In this document: piece after piece, positions 34,901 through 43,739 of the stretch | How the letters are laid out: every line of letters begins with the position of its first letter | Numbering within the stretch: position 1 is the stretch's first letter | Assembly: GCA_002440975.1 (NCBI GenBank) | Contig: DJWN01000021.1 | Span: 11,684-75,683, forward strand | From: Bacteroidales bacterium UBA6229 | GTDB lineage: Bacteria > Bacteroidota > Bacteroidia > Bacteroidales > F082 | Direction: 5' to 3' | Length of the DNA: 64,000 bases | Made by a program: the position numbers and the translations under genes | Notes under the pieces: generated by a model | Told to the model about the DNA's origin: nothing | Databases searched by the model: none | The model's input: the letters and a program-made list of their open reading frames with translations, nothing else

Positions 34901-36088
34901 ATGGCCGAAACCAGTCTTCATCAATATAAGGTGCTGTATATCGGTGGATATCCCGATTTTATTCAGGAACTTAATTCCCGACCTGAGTGGTTTGATCTTA
35001 CAGTTGTTGAAAACGGCCTCAAAGCCATGAGTTTATTAAAAGATGATAAATCAATCCAGGCTATCATTTGTGAGACCTATTTGCCCGGAATGAATGGAAT
35101 CGATATCGCTGAAATGCGTCAGGCCAAACAAATTCATGAAAAAACTCCATTTATCCTGGTTTCGCCTGAAAAAGACGACAAAAACAGCGCAAAAGCATTC
35201 AAAACAGTCGTAAACGACTTTTACGAAGGAAAACTGGATGCCGAAAAACTCTACCACAGGATTTATTATCTCAGAAAATACTTTGACTATTACAGTGCTG
35301 CATCTGAAGATACAAAAGGTAGTCGCGAATACAAAATACCCTGGAACAAAAGGCTTTTTGATATCGTAGTATCTTTTATGGCTCTGCTAATCCTCTCCCC
35401 TTTGCTTATCCTTGTGATGATTGCCATCAGACTGGAATCGAAAGGAAAGGTTTTTTACACCAGTAAGCGCGTGGGTACAGGTTATCGGATTTTTGACTTC
35501 TATAAACTTCGTTCGATGCGTGTTGGTGCAGATGCAGCACTCAAAGATTTGAAACATCTGAACCAGTATGACGTTGAAAAGAAAGCAGAAACAGCGAATG
35601 ATGTGTGTCCGCGTTGTGCTTCTCTGCCCGAGGGAGAATACTGTTCAGAGGTACTTTATTCGGAAGGGAAAAAAGTATGTGAGTATTGGTATTTTGAAAA
35701 GAAAAAGCAAAAAGCTGACAGCACTTTTATCAAGATTAAGGATGATCCGCGTGTGACGCGCGTGGGAAAATTCATTCGAAACACCAGTATTGATGAGTTA
35801 CCCCAATTGGTGAATGTTTTTAAAGGAGATATGTCAATTGTTGGCAACCGGCCACTTCCGTTATACGAAGCCGAAATGTTAACATCAGATGACTGGAGCG
35901 AAAGATTTATGGGGCCGGCAGGCATTACCGGGCTCTGGCAGGTGGAAAAAAGAGGTAAGAAAGGAACCATGTCAGAAGAAGAAAGAAAAGCCCTGGACAA
36001 TCAATATGCCAGAAATTATTCATTTTGGGGAGATATTAAATTGATTTTAAAGACTATACCAGCACTTTTTCAAAAAGAAAATGTTTAA
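34901..36088 (+). CDS. Initiating sugar-phosphate transferase with N-terminal degenerate receiver and Cys4 insert
   Basis: Transfers the first sugar phosphate to undecaprenyl phosphate. The 395-residue protein has three parts. Residues 9-127 fold like a receiver but lack the acidic pair and have Glu58 where Asp should be (ICETYLPGMNG), so it is probably not phosphorylated. Residues 145-390 are a bacterial sugar transferase with a membrane re-entrant helix (SFMALLILSPLLILVMIAI), RSM, TSIDELPQLVNVFKGDMS and a GNRPLP motif. Within it residues 236-260 form an insert with four cysteines (236, 239, 248, 260) not found in typical WcaJ/PglC-like enzymes. Second gene of the locus. Confidence 0.9.
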   Translation: MAETSLHQYKVLYIGGYPDFIQELNSRPEWFDLTVVENGLKAMSLLKDDKSIQAIICETYLPGMNGIDIAEMRQAKQIHEKTPFILVSPEKDDKNSAKAFKTVVNDFYEGKLDAEKLYHRIYYLRKYFDYYSAASEDTKGSREYKIPWNKRLFDIVVSFMALLILSPLLILVMIAIRLESKGKVFYTSKRVGTGYRIFDFYKLRSMRVGADAALKDLKHLNQYDVEKKAETANDVCPRCASLPEGEYCSEVLYSEGKKVCEYWYFEKKKQKADSTFIKIKDDPRVTRVGKFIRNTSIDELPQLVNVFKGDMSIVGNRPLPLYEAEMLTSDDWSERFMGPAGITGLWQVEKRGKKGTMSEEERKALDNQYARNYSFWGDIKLILKTIPALFQKENV

Positions 36089-36128
36089 TAATATGTCAGG
36101 AAATTGTTAAAAACTCCTTGATAACTCT

Positions 36129-36992
36129 ATGACCCACAAATTAAATATCAAAGTAATTCTTTTCTATCTTGCAAGATTCTTTGCAGATGCAATAAAAATT
36201 CAGCAATTGAAACAACCTCTACGGCATAGAAATTTTGTGCATATCGTTTTTGTGATATGCTTATTGCTTACGGCAGTGCCGCGTCTCGAAGCTCAAATCA
36301 GAGCCGATGATGCCTCTAAGCTGTTTAATCCGCTTACCGACGATATTACAAAACGATTACCCACATTGCGCGTCCTGCTTGATTCTGCTGTTGCCAATGC
36401 TCCTTCTGTCAGGTATGAAGAACTCAAAGCCGATTTTTATTATTATGAACAAAAATCTCAGGAAAGATTCTGGCTGGAACACTTTAGCTTTAATTTGGAC
36501 TGGAACTGGGGGAAATGGAATTTTAGAGATCGCGACGAGCTTACACGACTTGATCGTTACTATTTGAGCGAATCATTCAGGGATAATTTTGCGGTGGGTT
36601 TTTACATACGCTTCCCTTTTGCGACACTTGTTGACCGTAAAAACAGAATAAACAAACAGAAAAAATGGATTGAGTTATCCCTGGTGCAGCGCGAAATAAA
36701 CAAAAAATATATTGAAAGTGAAGTGATTGAAACTTACAATATGATGATACAATGGCAAAATTACATCAGAATTTATAACGATTATCAAAAGTTTACCATG
36801 ATTCAGATGCAAATGGCTCAAAATCAATTTTTAAATGGTGAAATAGGAATTGCAGAATACACGAGGCTAAAAGAAATTCAAACACGCGGTGCTGTTGAAT
36901 ATCAACAAGCTATTGCCGAATTTAGCAAGAATTATCAACTTCTTGAAATCCTTACTGGAATCAACTTTAACTTGATAAATGTACTAAGATAA
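36129..36992 (+). CDS. Short TolC-like outer-membrane protein
   Basis: A 287-residue protein with an internal hydrophobic signal (about residues 36-59, ending RLEAQ) and a long helical body (residues 150-285) of outer-membrane efflux protein type. TolC-family proteins usually have two such repeats in over 400 residues; only one is visible here. It lies between the initiating transferase and the co-polymerase, where a Wza/OPX exporter would usually be, so it may form the outer-membrane exit or a scaffold. That role is an inference. Confidence 0.65.
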   Translation: MTHKLNIKVILFYLARFFADAIKIQQLKQPLRHRNFVHIVFVICLLLTAVPRLEAQIRADDASKLFNPLTDDITKRLPTLRVLLDSAVANAPSVRYEELKADFYYYEQKSQERFWLEHFSFNLDWNWGKWNFRDRDELTRLDRYYLSESFRDNFAVGFYIRFPFATLVDRKNRINKQKKWIELSLVQREINKKYIESEVIETYNMMIQWQNYIRIYNDYQKFTMIQMQMAQNQFLNGEIGIAEYTRLKEIQTRGAVEYQQAIAEFSKNYQLLEILTGINFNLINVLR

Positions 36993-36999
36993 CCTAACA

Positions 37000-39804
37000 A
37001 TGGATCTAGCCCAATTTATACGCGTATTTCGAAAAAATATATTGCTTCTGATTGCAATACCGCTGCTCCTGGCAGTTGTTGTCTATTATTTTACGCGTAA
37101 TCAAAGTAAAGTTTACGAATCGGAAGCCATTATGTATACAGGTATCACAACCGGTTACTCTATTGAATCAACTGCCCAACGGCCTACCGACTTTTTTAAT
37201 ACCTCAGCACAATTTGATAACCTGATAAACCTGATCAATTCGCGGCAAACCATTGTTGAATCTGCCATTATGCTGCTAGCCCAAAACCTTTCGTTAGAAA
37301 CTTACAACGCACAATATATCTCACAGGAAAATTTTCAGAAGCTTCACCAGATGGTTCCCAAAAGAGTGAAGGATATGGTTGTGAAAAATGGTAAGGCAGG
37401 AATAGAACGCGAAAAAGAAGAACAGATCAAGAATCTGGAAAAGGAAATCAAAAGCCTCGAAAAAGAGATTAACAAGAAAAGAAATCGTGCCTTAGTTGAG
37501 CTCACAAACGGAAACGGAAATAGCAATTCAGCAGATTATGAGCCTCAGACTGGTGTATCGAAAAATACAGCCCAATATGCCGACAGTCCGGCCTCCGAGA
37601 GCAATAAAAAAACGCATGTTGTTCAGGCAGGCGAAACGCTGCTTTCAATTTCCAGGAAATACGGAATTAGCCTTACCAAACTTCGCGAACTTAACCAGTT
37701 TGAAGGCCAGCTTAAAGTAGGACAACGAATTGTGATTGCATCAGATGGCACAAATCAAAGCAACAACTTTGGGTATTCAGAAAAAGTTGTCAGCCTCTAC
37801 GATGAAGATGAAATGCTTAATGATGTTGTCAACATGCCTGCGATTGACACAAGACAAGAACCTGCTTATGATCAGTTCAATCTGAATTTGTTAGCTGAAT
37901 CTGAAGCTTTTACAATTGAAAAAGACCCCATTATACCACGAGGTGTTCGTGAAGACGACTTTTATAAAACCATTCAGAATTTCACAAATCACTATAATTC
38001 GAGTGATACCAATTTCATTTATGGTTTGCTGCATTACGGCCAAAGTCCGCACTATAGTATCACTTCCATCAAGAAACTTCAAATATACAGGATAAACAAC
38101 AGTGACCTTGTGCGATTAATATATACTTCTGACGATCCAGGAATTTGCCAGCAAACCCTGAAAATCATCGCCCAAGTTTTTGTAAAAAATTACAAACTTC
38201 TAAAAGAGAACCAAACCGATCTGGTTGTAGGTTATTTTAAAAAACAAGTTGATTCGGCTGATCTGCAACTTCAGGCAGCGGAAGACAGATTGCTAAAATT
38301 TAACAAAAAGAATAACATCATCAATTATGCCGAGCAAACGAAATACATCGCTGCTCAAAAAGAAGACCTCGACCTGTATTACCAAAATGAACAGGTACGT
38401 ATGGCTCAGGCTTCCGCTGCACTGCGCGAATTGGAGACAAAACTCACCAGGCGAGACAGTATCTATCTGAAAAGTGATATGATCAATCAGAAAAGAAAGC
38501 AATTTGCAGATATTTCTGAGAAGATTCTGATCAACGAGCTGGCCGAAGATTACGATCAGCGTATTGGAAATGAGATTGCCCGATTACGCCTCCAGGCAGA
38601 TCAACTAAGAGATGAAATTAAACTCTATGTAGATCAACTTTATTTGTATAGCCATTCAACACAAGGCGTTCCGATATCGGCTTTATTGGATGAGTGGCTC
38701 AGTAATGCACTTACCTATGAGGAGGCTAAAGCCAGCTTGGTAGTGCTGTCTAGAAGAAAGATGGATTTCGTAAGAACGTATCAGCGCTTTGCCCCATTGG
38801 GAGCCATGCTCAAGCGTATTGAACGCGAAATTACGGTTGCCGAGCAATCCTATCTCGAATTGCTGCGCAGCCTTAATCTGGCCAAAATGCGTCAGCAAAA
38901 CCTGCAAATGGCTACAAATATCCGTATCGTTGACCCACCCTATTTTCCATTGAATGCGCGGGCCTCCAAAGCACGGTTTTTGGTTCCTGCGGCTGCTATC
39001 ATTGGATTTTTGCTCGTGGCATTTATTATCCTGGTTTTGGAATATTTCGATCAGTCGCTCCGAAATCCAGAACGTGTCTCAAAACAGATCAACCTCAAGA
39101 TTGCTGGTGCCTATCCTTATCTTGGGTCTAACATCGAAATGAAAAATCGGGCAGTGATCAGTAACCGGCTTATTGAGATGATACTTCAAAACCTAAAGCT
39201 GCAACTAACTCATAATGCTGTATTTCCGGCACAAAAACCATATTTCATACTATTCTTTAGCACACAGGAACAAACCGGAAAAACATTTATTGCGCAAAAA
39301 CTAGCCAACAAACTCAGAACCTATGGCGAAAAAGTTATGGTTTTGAACTATAACAATACACTTGATTATGAATCGGATCAACAGGATTTCAACCTCACTT
39401 ATCCTTACGAAATTGCGGAGGACTTTGCCAAGGCTTCAACTGTTAAAGATTTGATTCGCAATCACATACTCAGAAAAGAAAATTACGTTTATGACTATAT
39501 CTTTCTCGAGATTCCATCCATCATTTATCACGATTACCCACTTGAACTGATGCATGAGGTGGATGCCTCGCTGATGATGCTTAAGTCGAGTAGTAAATGG
39601 AACAAAGCAGACGAAAGTGCCTTAAACATCCTAAAGCAAGTATTGCGCGAAGAACCACAAATTGTATTAAATGAAGCCGAAGACTATGCCATAGAGGAGA
39701 TAATTTCAGGTATAAAAGTTAAAAAGACTTCACCCTTCAAAGCAAAATTGCTTCATGCTATCTCATATCTGGCCAGAATCAGAGTTCAGGTAAAAGAAAA
39801 TTAA
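37000..39804 (+). CDS. Wzz/GumC-type polysaccharide co-polymerase with embedded LysM and degenerate kinase domain
   Basis: A 934-residue chain-length determinant/co-polymerase. One transmembrane helix lies at residues 13-31 and a second near 655-680, with a large periplasmic part between. Inside that loop residues 206-247 form a clear LysM domain (HVVQAGETLLSISRKYG...LRELNQ...LKVGQRIVIA), preceded by a charged coiled coil (about 127-165). After the second helix a tyrosine-kinase-like domain starts at about residue 748, with Walker A altered to STQEQTGKT and the usual D of Walker B replaced (FLEIPS). No tyrosine-rich tail is seen, so it is probably not an active BY-kinase. It follows the TolC-like gene by 7 bp. 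Confidence 0.88.
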   Translation: MDLAQFIRVFRKNILLLIAIPLLLAVVVYYFTRNQSKVYESEAIMYTGITTGYSIESTAQRPTDFFNTSAQFDNLINLINSRQTIVESAIMLLAQNLSLETYNAQYISQENFQKLHQMVPKRVKDMVVKNGKAGIEREKEEQIKNLEKEIKSLEKEINKKRNRALVELTNGNGNSNSADYEPQTGVSKNTAQYADSPASESNKKTHVVQAGETLLSISRKYGISLTKLRELNQFEGQLKVGQRIVIASDGTNQSNNFGYSEKVVSLYDEDEMLNDVVNMPAIDTRQEPAYDQFNLNLLAESEAFTIEKDPIIPRGVREDDFYKTIQNFTNHYNSSDTNFIYGLLHYGQSPHYSITSIKKLQIYRINNSDLVRLIYTSDDPGICQQTLKIIAQVFVKNYKLLKENQTDLVVGYFKKQVDSADLQLQAAEDRLLKFNKKNNIINYAEQTKYIAAQKEDLDLYYQNEQVRMAQASAALRELETKLTRRDSIYLKSDMINQKRKQFADISEKILINELAEDYDQRIGNEIARLRLQADQLRDEIKLYVDQLYLYSHSTQGVPISALLDEWLSNALTYEEAKASLVVLSRRKMDFVRTYQRFAPLGAMLKRIEREITVAEQSYLELLRSLNLAKMRQQNLQMATNIRIVDPPYFPLNARASKARFLVPAAAIIGFLLVAFIILVLEYFDQSLRNPERVSKQINLKIAGAYPYLGSNIEMKNRAVISNRLIEMILQNLKLQLTHNAVFPAQKPYFILFFSTQEQTGKTFIAQKLANKLRTYGEKVMVLNYNNTLDYESDQQDFNLTYPYEIAEDFAKASTVKDLIRNHILRKENYVYDYIFLEIPSIIYHDYPLELMHEVDASLMMLKSSSKWNKADESALNILKQVLREEPQIVLNEAEDYAIEEIISGIKVKKTSPFKAKLLHAISYLARIRVQVKEN

Positions 39805-39812
39805 CCTGAGCC

Positions 39813-41243
39813 ATGAACAGATTCAGGCAGATCATCACCAGCAATAACTTCCTGTCACTGGCCAATAATGGTCTGGTAGCCATCTTTGCTTTCCTTAGCT
39901 TTATCATGTTGGTTCGTATGGTGCCTCAGGAAACTTTTGGTGAGTGGGTGCTTTTTATTACGGCTTCAAATTTTATCGACATGCTTCGATTTGGAATTAC
40001 TCGTACAGCTATTATCCGGTTTCTGTCGGGTGCCAAACATGGTGAAGCCATGAAGCTAATGGGGGCAAATAACACCATCAACCTCATTTCCACTATTTTA
40101 CTGGCGTCGATTTTATTTATCATCTATAATTTTGAGAGCGAATCAATACGGAATTCAGGTTTTGATATGTTTTTTAAATGGTATCCCCTATTGGCGTTTT
40201 TAAGCCTTCCTTTCAATAATGCACAATCTGTGTTGCAGGCACAGCTCAGATTTGACAAGATGCTCTGGCTAAGGCTTGTTAATGTTGGCACTTTCATGAT
40301 TTTTTTAGCTGTTAATTTCTTCCTGAAATATGATATCACAATCATATTATTTGCCTATCTGATAGCCAACATGCTCAGCTCATTATTAGCAAGCAGCTTA
40401 AACTGGGATGGAATTCGTTATATTTTCAAAACCAAAATGGCTGCTGTAAAGATCATTTTGAACTTTGGAAAATACACCACCGGCACACTGATAGGAAGCA
40501 ACCTGTTAAAAAGTTCCGACACCTTTATTATAGGCTTAAGTCCTTTTTTAGGCCCATTAGGTGTTGCTTTATATAGTATTCCACTTAAATTAACCGAGAT
40601 CATCGAAATTCCGCTAAGGAGTTTTGCAGCTACAGCTTTTCCAGGCATGTCAAAAGCCAGCCTGGAAAACAATACATCCGAAGTGAAAAGAATTTTTTAT
40701 GCTAATGCAGGCGGAACGACCTTCCTGATGATTCCGATGATGTTGTTCAGTTTTATTTTTGCCGAAGAAATTGTCTTTATCCTGGGAGGAAGCGATTATT
40801 TGGTGACAGCCAATATCTTCAGGATATTTTGTGTGTACGGATTAATACTTCCGATTGACCGTTTTATTGGCGTGGCACTGGATAGCGTAAACCAGCCCAA
40901 GAGTAATTTTATTAAAGTGTTGTATATGACAGCAGCCAATATCATTGGAGATTTACTGGTTGTTTTTAGCTTGCCAACACTGATGCTGGGTTTCTCCTTT
41001 TTCGTTTTGGTTCTATCAGGCGTATTTCCGGACAGTGCTTATGATCTGGCTCATGGTTTGACTATTGTAAAAACACTGGAATTTGTTGCAATCGTTACCA
41101 TTCTTTTTACGCTGATCGGAATTGCTGTTGGTTTTCATTATTTAAGTAAATCGATAAATATCAAGCTTTTAGATATTTTTAAGGTCGGCTATACCGAAAC
41201 GTATAAGCTTTTGAATATGTATTTGCCACAAAGGAAATTTTAA
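39813..41243 (+). CDS. Wzx-type polysaccharide flippase (MATE/MOP superfamily)
   Basis: A 476-residue membrane protein with 12-14 hydrophobic helices and the oligosaccharide-flippase pattern (RMVPQETFGEWVLF near the N-terminus, SSDTFIIGLSPFLGPLGVALYS in the middle). It should move lipid-linked repeat units across the inner membrane. It lies between the co-polymerase and the polymerase-like gene, as in Wzx/Wzy pathways. Confidence 0.88.
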   Translation: MNRFRQIITSNNFLSLANNGLVAIFAFLSFIMLVRMVPQETFGEWVLFITASNFIDMLRFGITRTAIIRFLSGAKHGEAMKLMGANNTINLISTILLASILFIIYNFESESIRNSGFDMFFKWYPLLAFLSLPFNNAQSVLQAQLRFDKMLWLRLVNVGTFMIFLAVNFFLKYDITIILFAYLIANMLSSLLASSLNWDGIRYIFKTKMAAVKIILNFGKYTTGTLIGSNLLKSSDTFIIGLSPFLGPLGVALYSIPLKLTEIIEIPLRSFAATAFPGMSKASLENNTSEVKRIFYANAGGTTFLMIPMMLFSFIFAEEIVFILGGSDYLVTANIFRIFCVYGLILPIDRFIGVALDSVNQPKSNFIKVLYMTAANIIGDLLVVFSLPTLMLGFSFFVLVLSGVFPDSAYDLAHGLTIVKTLEFVAIVTILFTLIGIAVGFHYLSKSINIKLLDIFKVGYTETYKLLNMYLPQRKF

Positions 41244-41261
41244 TTTTAGTAATTTTATGCA

Positions 41262-42758
41262 ATGATGTTTTCTTTTCTAAAGGATAAAATAGGTTCAGAT
41301 AAACTGCAGCATCCACTGGTGTTGGCTGCCTTGTTTCTTGTTACCATTATCCTGGGAATAATTATTGCTAAAGGAGGCATCCTGATTGCAGCAGCATTGG
41401 TTGCGCTATTTCCTGTAATCATTTATTTTAACAGATTTTTCAGCAATCCCAGGATAGGAATTTATACGATTATTATACTGGGGTTTATTGCAATTGGACT
41501 AACCCGCTATATTCGAAATATCCCTTTTGGTCTTTCCGTTGACGGGTTTCTTGTGTTGACTTATGTCGCTGTTTTTTTTAGGTATTTTAATGATGGAATC
41601 AAATGGCAAAATGCCAACAGAGACCTTACCTATCTGGCCGTTATTTGGTTTGCGTACTCATTCTTGCAGCTATTCAACCCTGAGGCACTTAGCCGTACTG
41701 CCTGGTTTTATGCCATGCGTGGGATTAGTTTGTATATGTTATTATTGGTTCCACTAAGCTTCATGATTTTCAACAGATTAAGGTTCTTATATATGTTTTT
41801 GTACTTGTGGGGTATTTTCTCGATATTGGGCACACTCAAAGGTTTGCAACAATTATATATCGGACCCGACAGTGCCGAACAATTCTGGCTTGATACAGTG
41901 GGCGGTGTCACACATATCCTTTTTGGAGAGCTTCGAGTGTTCTCCTTCTTTAGTGATGCAGGTCAGTTTGGTGCTGCACAGGGAGCAGCAGGCATTGTTG
42001 GATTTCTGGTTGCATTAAATATCAAAGGACTTCATAATAAAATTTTCTTTTTGATTATGGGGGTTATGGGCTTGTGGGGAATGATGATTTCTGGTACACG
42101 CGGTGCTATGATAGTACCGATGGTGGCAGGCATTACTTATATTGTGCACAGGAAAAACTTTAGGGTATTATTCATTGGAGGTTTCATACTGGCACTTGTT
42201 TACGTATTTTTTGCTTACACCTATATTGGACAGAGCAACTCACAGATCAGACGTATGCGAACGGCCTTCAGGCCCGAAGAAGATGAATCCTATCTCGTTA
42301 GGATCGAAAACAGGAAAATTCTGTCGGGATATCTTTCTACACGACCATTTGGCGGGGGCATTGGAAGTGCCGGCGACTGGGGTAAACGATTTTCGCCTCA
42401 GGGCTTTCTGGCACAAATTGCTACAGATAGCTGGTATGTGCAAATCTGGGCAGAGCAGGGCATCATTGGTTTGATCCTTCATCTTTCAATTCTAACATTT
42501 ATTCTGATCAAGGGTTCTTACCTTATTATGTTTAAGCTCAAAGAACAAGAAATCAGGGGCATAATGAGTGCCCTCATGGCCGGATTTACAGGCATCATGG
42601 GGGCTAGTTACGGTAATGGAGTTTTGGGCCAGATGCCCACAGGTATCTTGATCTATATCAGCTGGGCGATGATTTTTATGAGCAGACAATTAGAAAGAGA
42701 ATATACTTATCTACTTGGTCAGGGAAAATCGCCCTGGTCGTTGGATAATAAAACCTGA
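41262..42758 (+). CDS. O-antigen polymerase/ligase-like membrane protein (Wzy type)
   Basis: A 498-residue protein with about 12 helices and one large periplasmic loop (about residues 325-390) carrying conserved GGGIGSAGDWG and RIENRKILSGYL segments, typical of the Wzy_C/O-antigen ligase superfamily. In this context it most likely polymerises the repeat unit; a ligase is the alternative. An ATG at 41262 is followed by a second at 41265. Confidence 0.85.
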   Translation: MMFSFLKDKIGSDKLQHPLVLAALFLVTIILGIIIAKGGILIAAALVALFPVIIYFNRFFSNPRIGIYTIIILGFIAIGLTRYIRNIPFGLSVDGFLVLTYVAVFFRYFNDGIKWQNANRDLTYLAVIWFAYSFLQLFNPEALSRTAWFYAMRGISLYMLLLVPLSFMIFNRLRFLYMFLYLWGIFSILGTLKGLQQLYIGPDSAEQFWLDTVGGVTHILFGELRVFSFFSDAGQFGAAQGAAGIVGFLVALNIKGLHNKIFFLIMGVMGLWGMMISGTRGAMIVPMVAGITYIVHRKNFRVLFIGGFILALVYVFFAYTYIGQSNSQIRRMRTAFRPEEDESYLVRIENRKILSGYLSTRPFGGGIGSAGDWGKRFSPQGFLAQIATDSWYVQIWAEQGIIGLILHLSILTFILIKGSYLIMFKLKEQEIRGIMSALMAGFTGIMGASYGNGVLGQMPTGILIYISWAMIFMSRQLEREYTYLLGQGKSPWSLDNKT

Positions 42759-42783
42759 AATGTTTTGAAACTTAAGGTTTTTT
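42751..42783 (+). terminator. Possible internal terminator after the polymerase gene
   Basis: AAACCT (42751-42756) pairs with AGGTTT (42775-42780) around an 18-nt loop, followed by a T-run through 42783. It may reduce transcription into the glycosyltransferase genes. The short stem makes this tentative. Confidence 0.4.
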
Positions 42784-42817
42784 AAGCTATTTTCGATGTT
42801 TATATTAAGCCAGTCCT

Positions 42818-43735
42818 ATGGAACAAAGTACACCGCAAGCCAATAAATGGCCATTAGTTTCAATTATAACCGTAAACTACAACCAAAGTGGTGTTACCCT
42901 GGAATTTTTAAAATCTTTAGAATCATGCACTTATCCAAATTATGAAGTGTGGGTGGTTGATAATGCCTCACCAAATGATAATCCCGATCAGATAAAAGAA
43001 ATCTTCCCGGAAATTAAACTTATCAAAACAAAAGAAAATCTTGGTTTTGCCGGGGGCAATAATGTGGCAGTAAAACAAGCCAAAGGCAAATACCTGCTTT
43101 TTATCAATAATGATACAGAAGTAGAAGCTGATTTTTTGCAGCCCCTGGTTCAGCTTCTCGAAGAAAACCCGGAAATAGGAATGGTAAGCCCAAAGATTCA
43201 TTATTTTCATACCCCAAATATATTTCAATATGCAGGCTTCACTCCGATCAACCGAATAACTATACGCAATCATGCGATAGGTTTTGGTGAAGTGGATAAG
43301 GGTCAGTACGATCATACCGTTCAAACAGGCTCTATTTTTGGAGCCGCCATGCTGGTGCCACGCAAAGTGATTGAGGAAGCAGGTATGATGGACGAAATAT
43401 TTTTTCTGTATTACGAAGAACACGACTGGGCGGCACGCATTGAACGAGCCGGTTTTAAACTCTATTTTGATGGCCGTTCCCTGGTAAAACATAAAGAATC
43501 CATCTCAACAGTAAAAGACAGTCCCTTTCAAATCTTTTACCTCAACCGCGGTAGGATATTGTATGCTCGTCGGAACAACAAAGGAGTAATAAAACTTTTA
43601 AGTCTGCTATTCCTGAATTTGATTAGTATGCCCAAAATAATGCTATTTTATGCGCTCAAAGGAAAGATGAATCTTTCAAAAGCTGTTTGCAAGGCAGTAT
43701 GGTGGAATCTGACACATAAAGCTGAAAATAAATAA
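42818..43735 (+). CDS. Family 2 glycosyltransferase (module A, copy 1)
   Basis: A 305-residue GT-A enzyme: PLVSIITVNYNQ nucleotide-sugar strand, VWVVDNAS, LLFINNDTEV (DXD-like), GAAMLVPRKVIEEAG acceptor region, FFLYYEEHDWAARI, with basic helices at the C-terminus that can contact the membrane. It resembles rhamnosyl/galactosyl transferases of the GT2 WcaA/RfbF type. The donor sugar is unknown. It starts 59 bp after the polymerase gene, past a possible terminator. Confidence 0.9.
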   Translation: MEQSTPQANKWPLVSIITVNYNQSGVTLEFLKSLESCTYPNYEVWVVDNASPNDNPDQIKEIFPEIKLIKTKENLGFAGGNNVAVKQAKGKYLLFINNDTEVEADFLQPLVQLLEENPEIGMVSPKIHYFHTPNIFQYAGFTPINRITIRNHAIGFGEVDKGQYDHTVQTGSIFGAAMLVPRKVIEEAGMMDEIFFLYYEEHDWAARIERAGFKLYFDGRSLVKHKESISTVKDSPFQIFYLNRGRILYARRNNKGVIKLLSLLFLNLISMPKIMLFYALKGKMNLSKAVCKAVWWNLTHKAENK

Positions 43736-43739
43736 TCCA

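Noticed and set aside
42968..43492. Open frame of 174 codons opposite the first glycosyltransferase
   Set aside because: Antisense shadow; the paralogous gene shows a similar shadow at 45238-45633, as expected from shared sequence.
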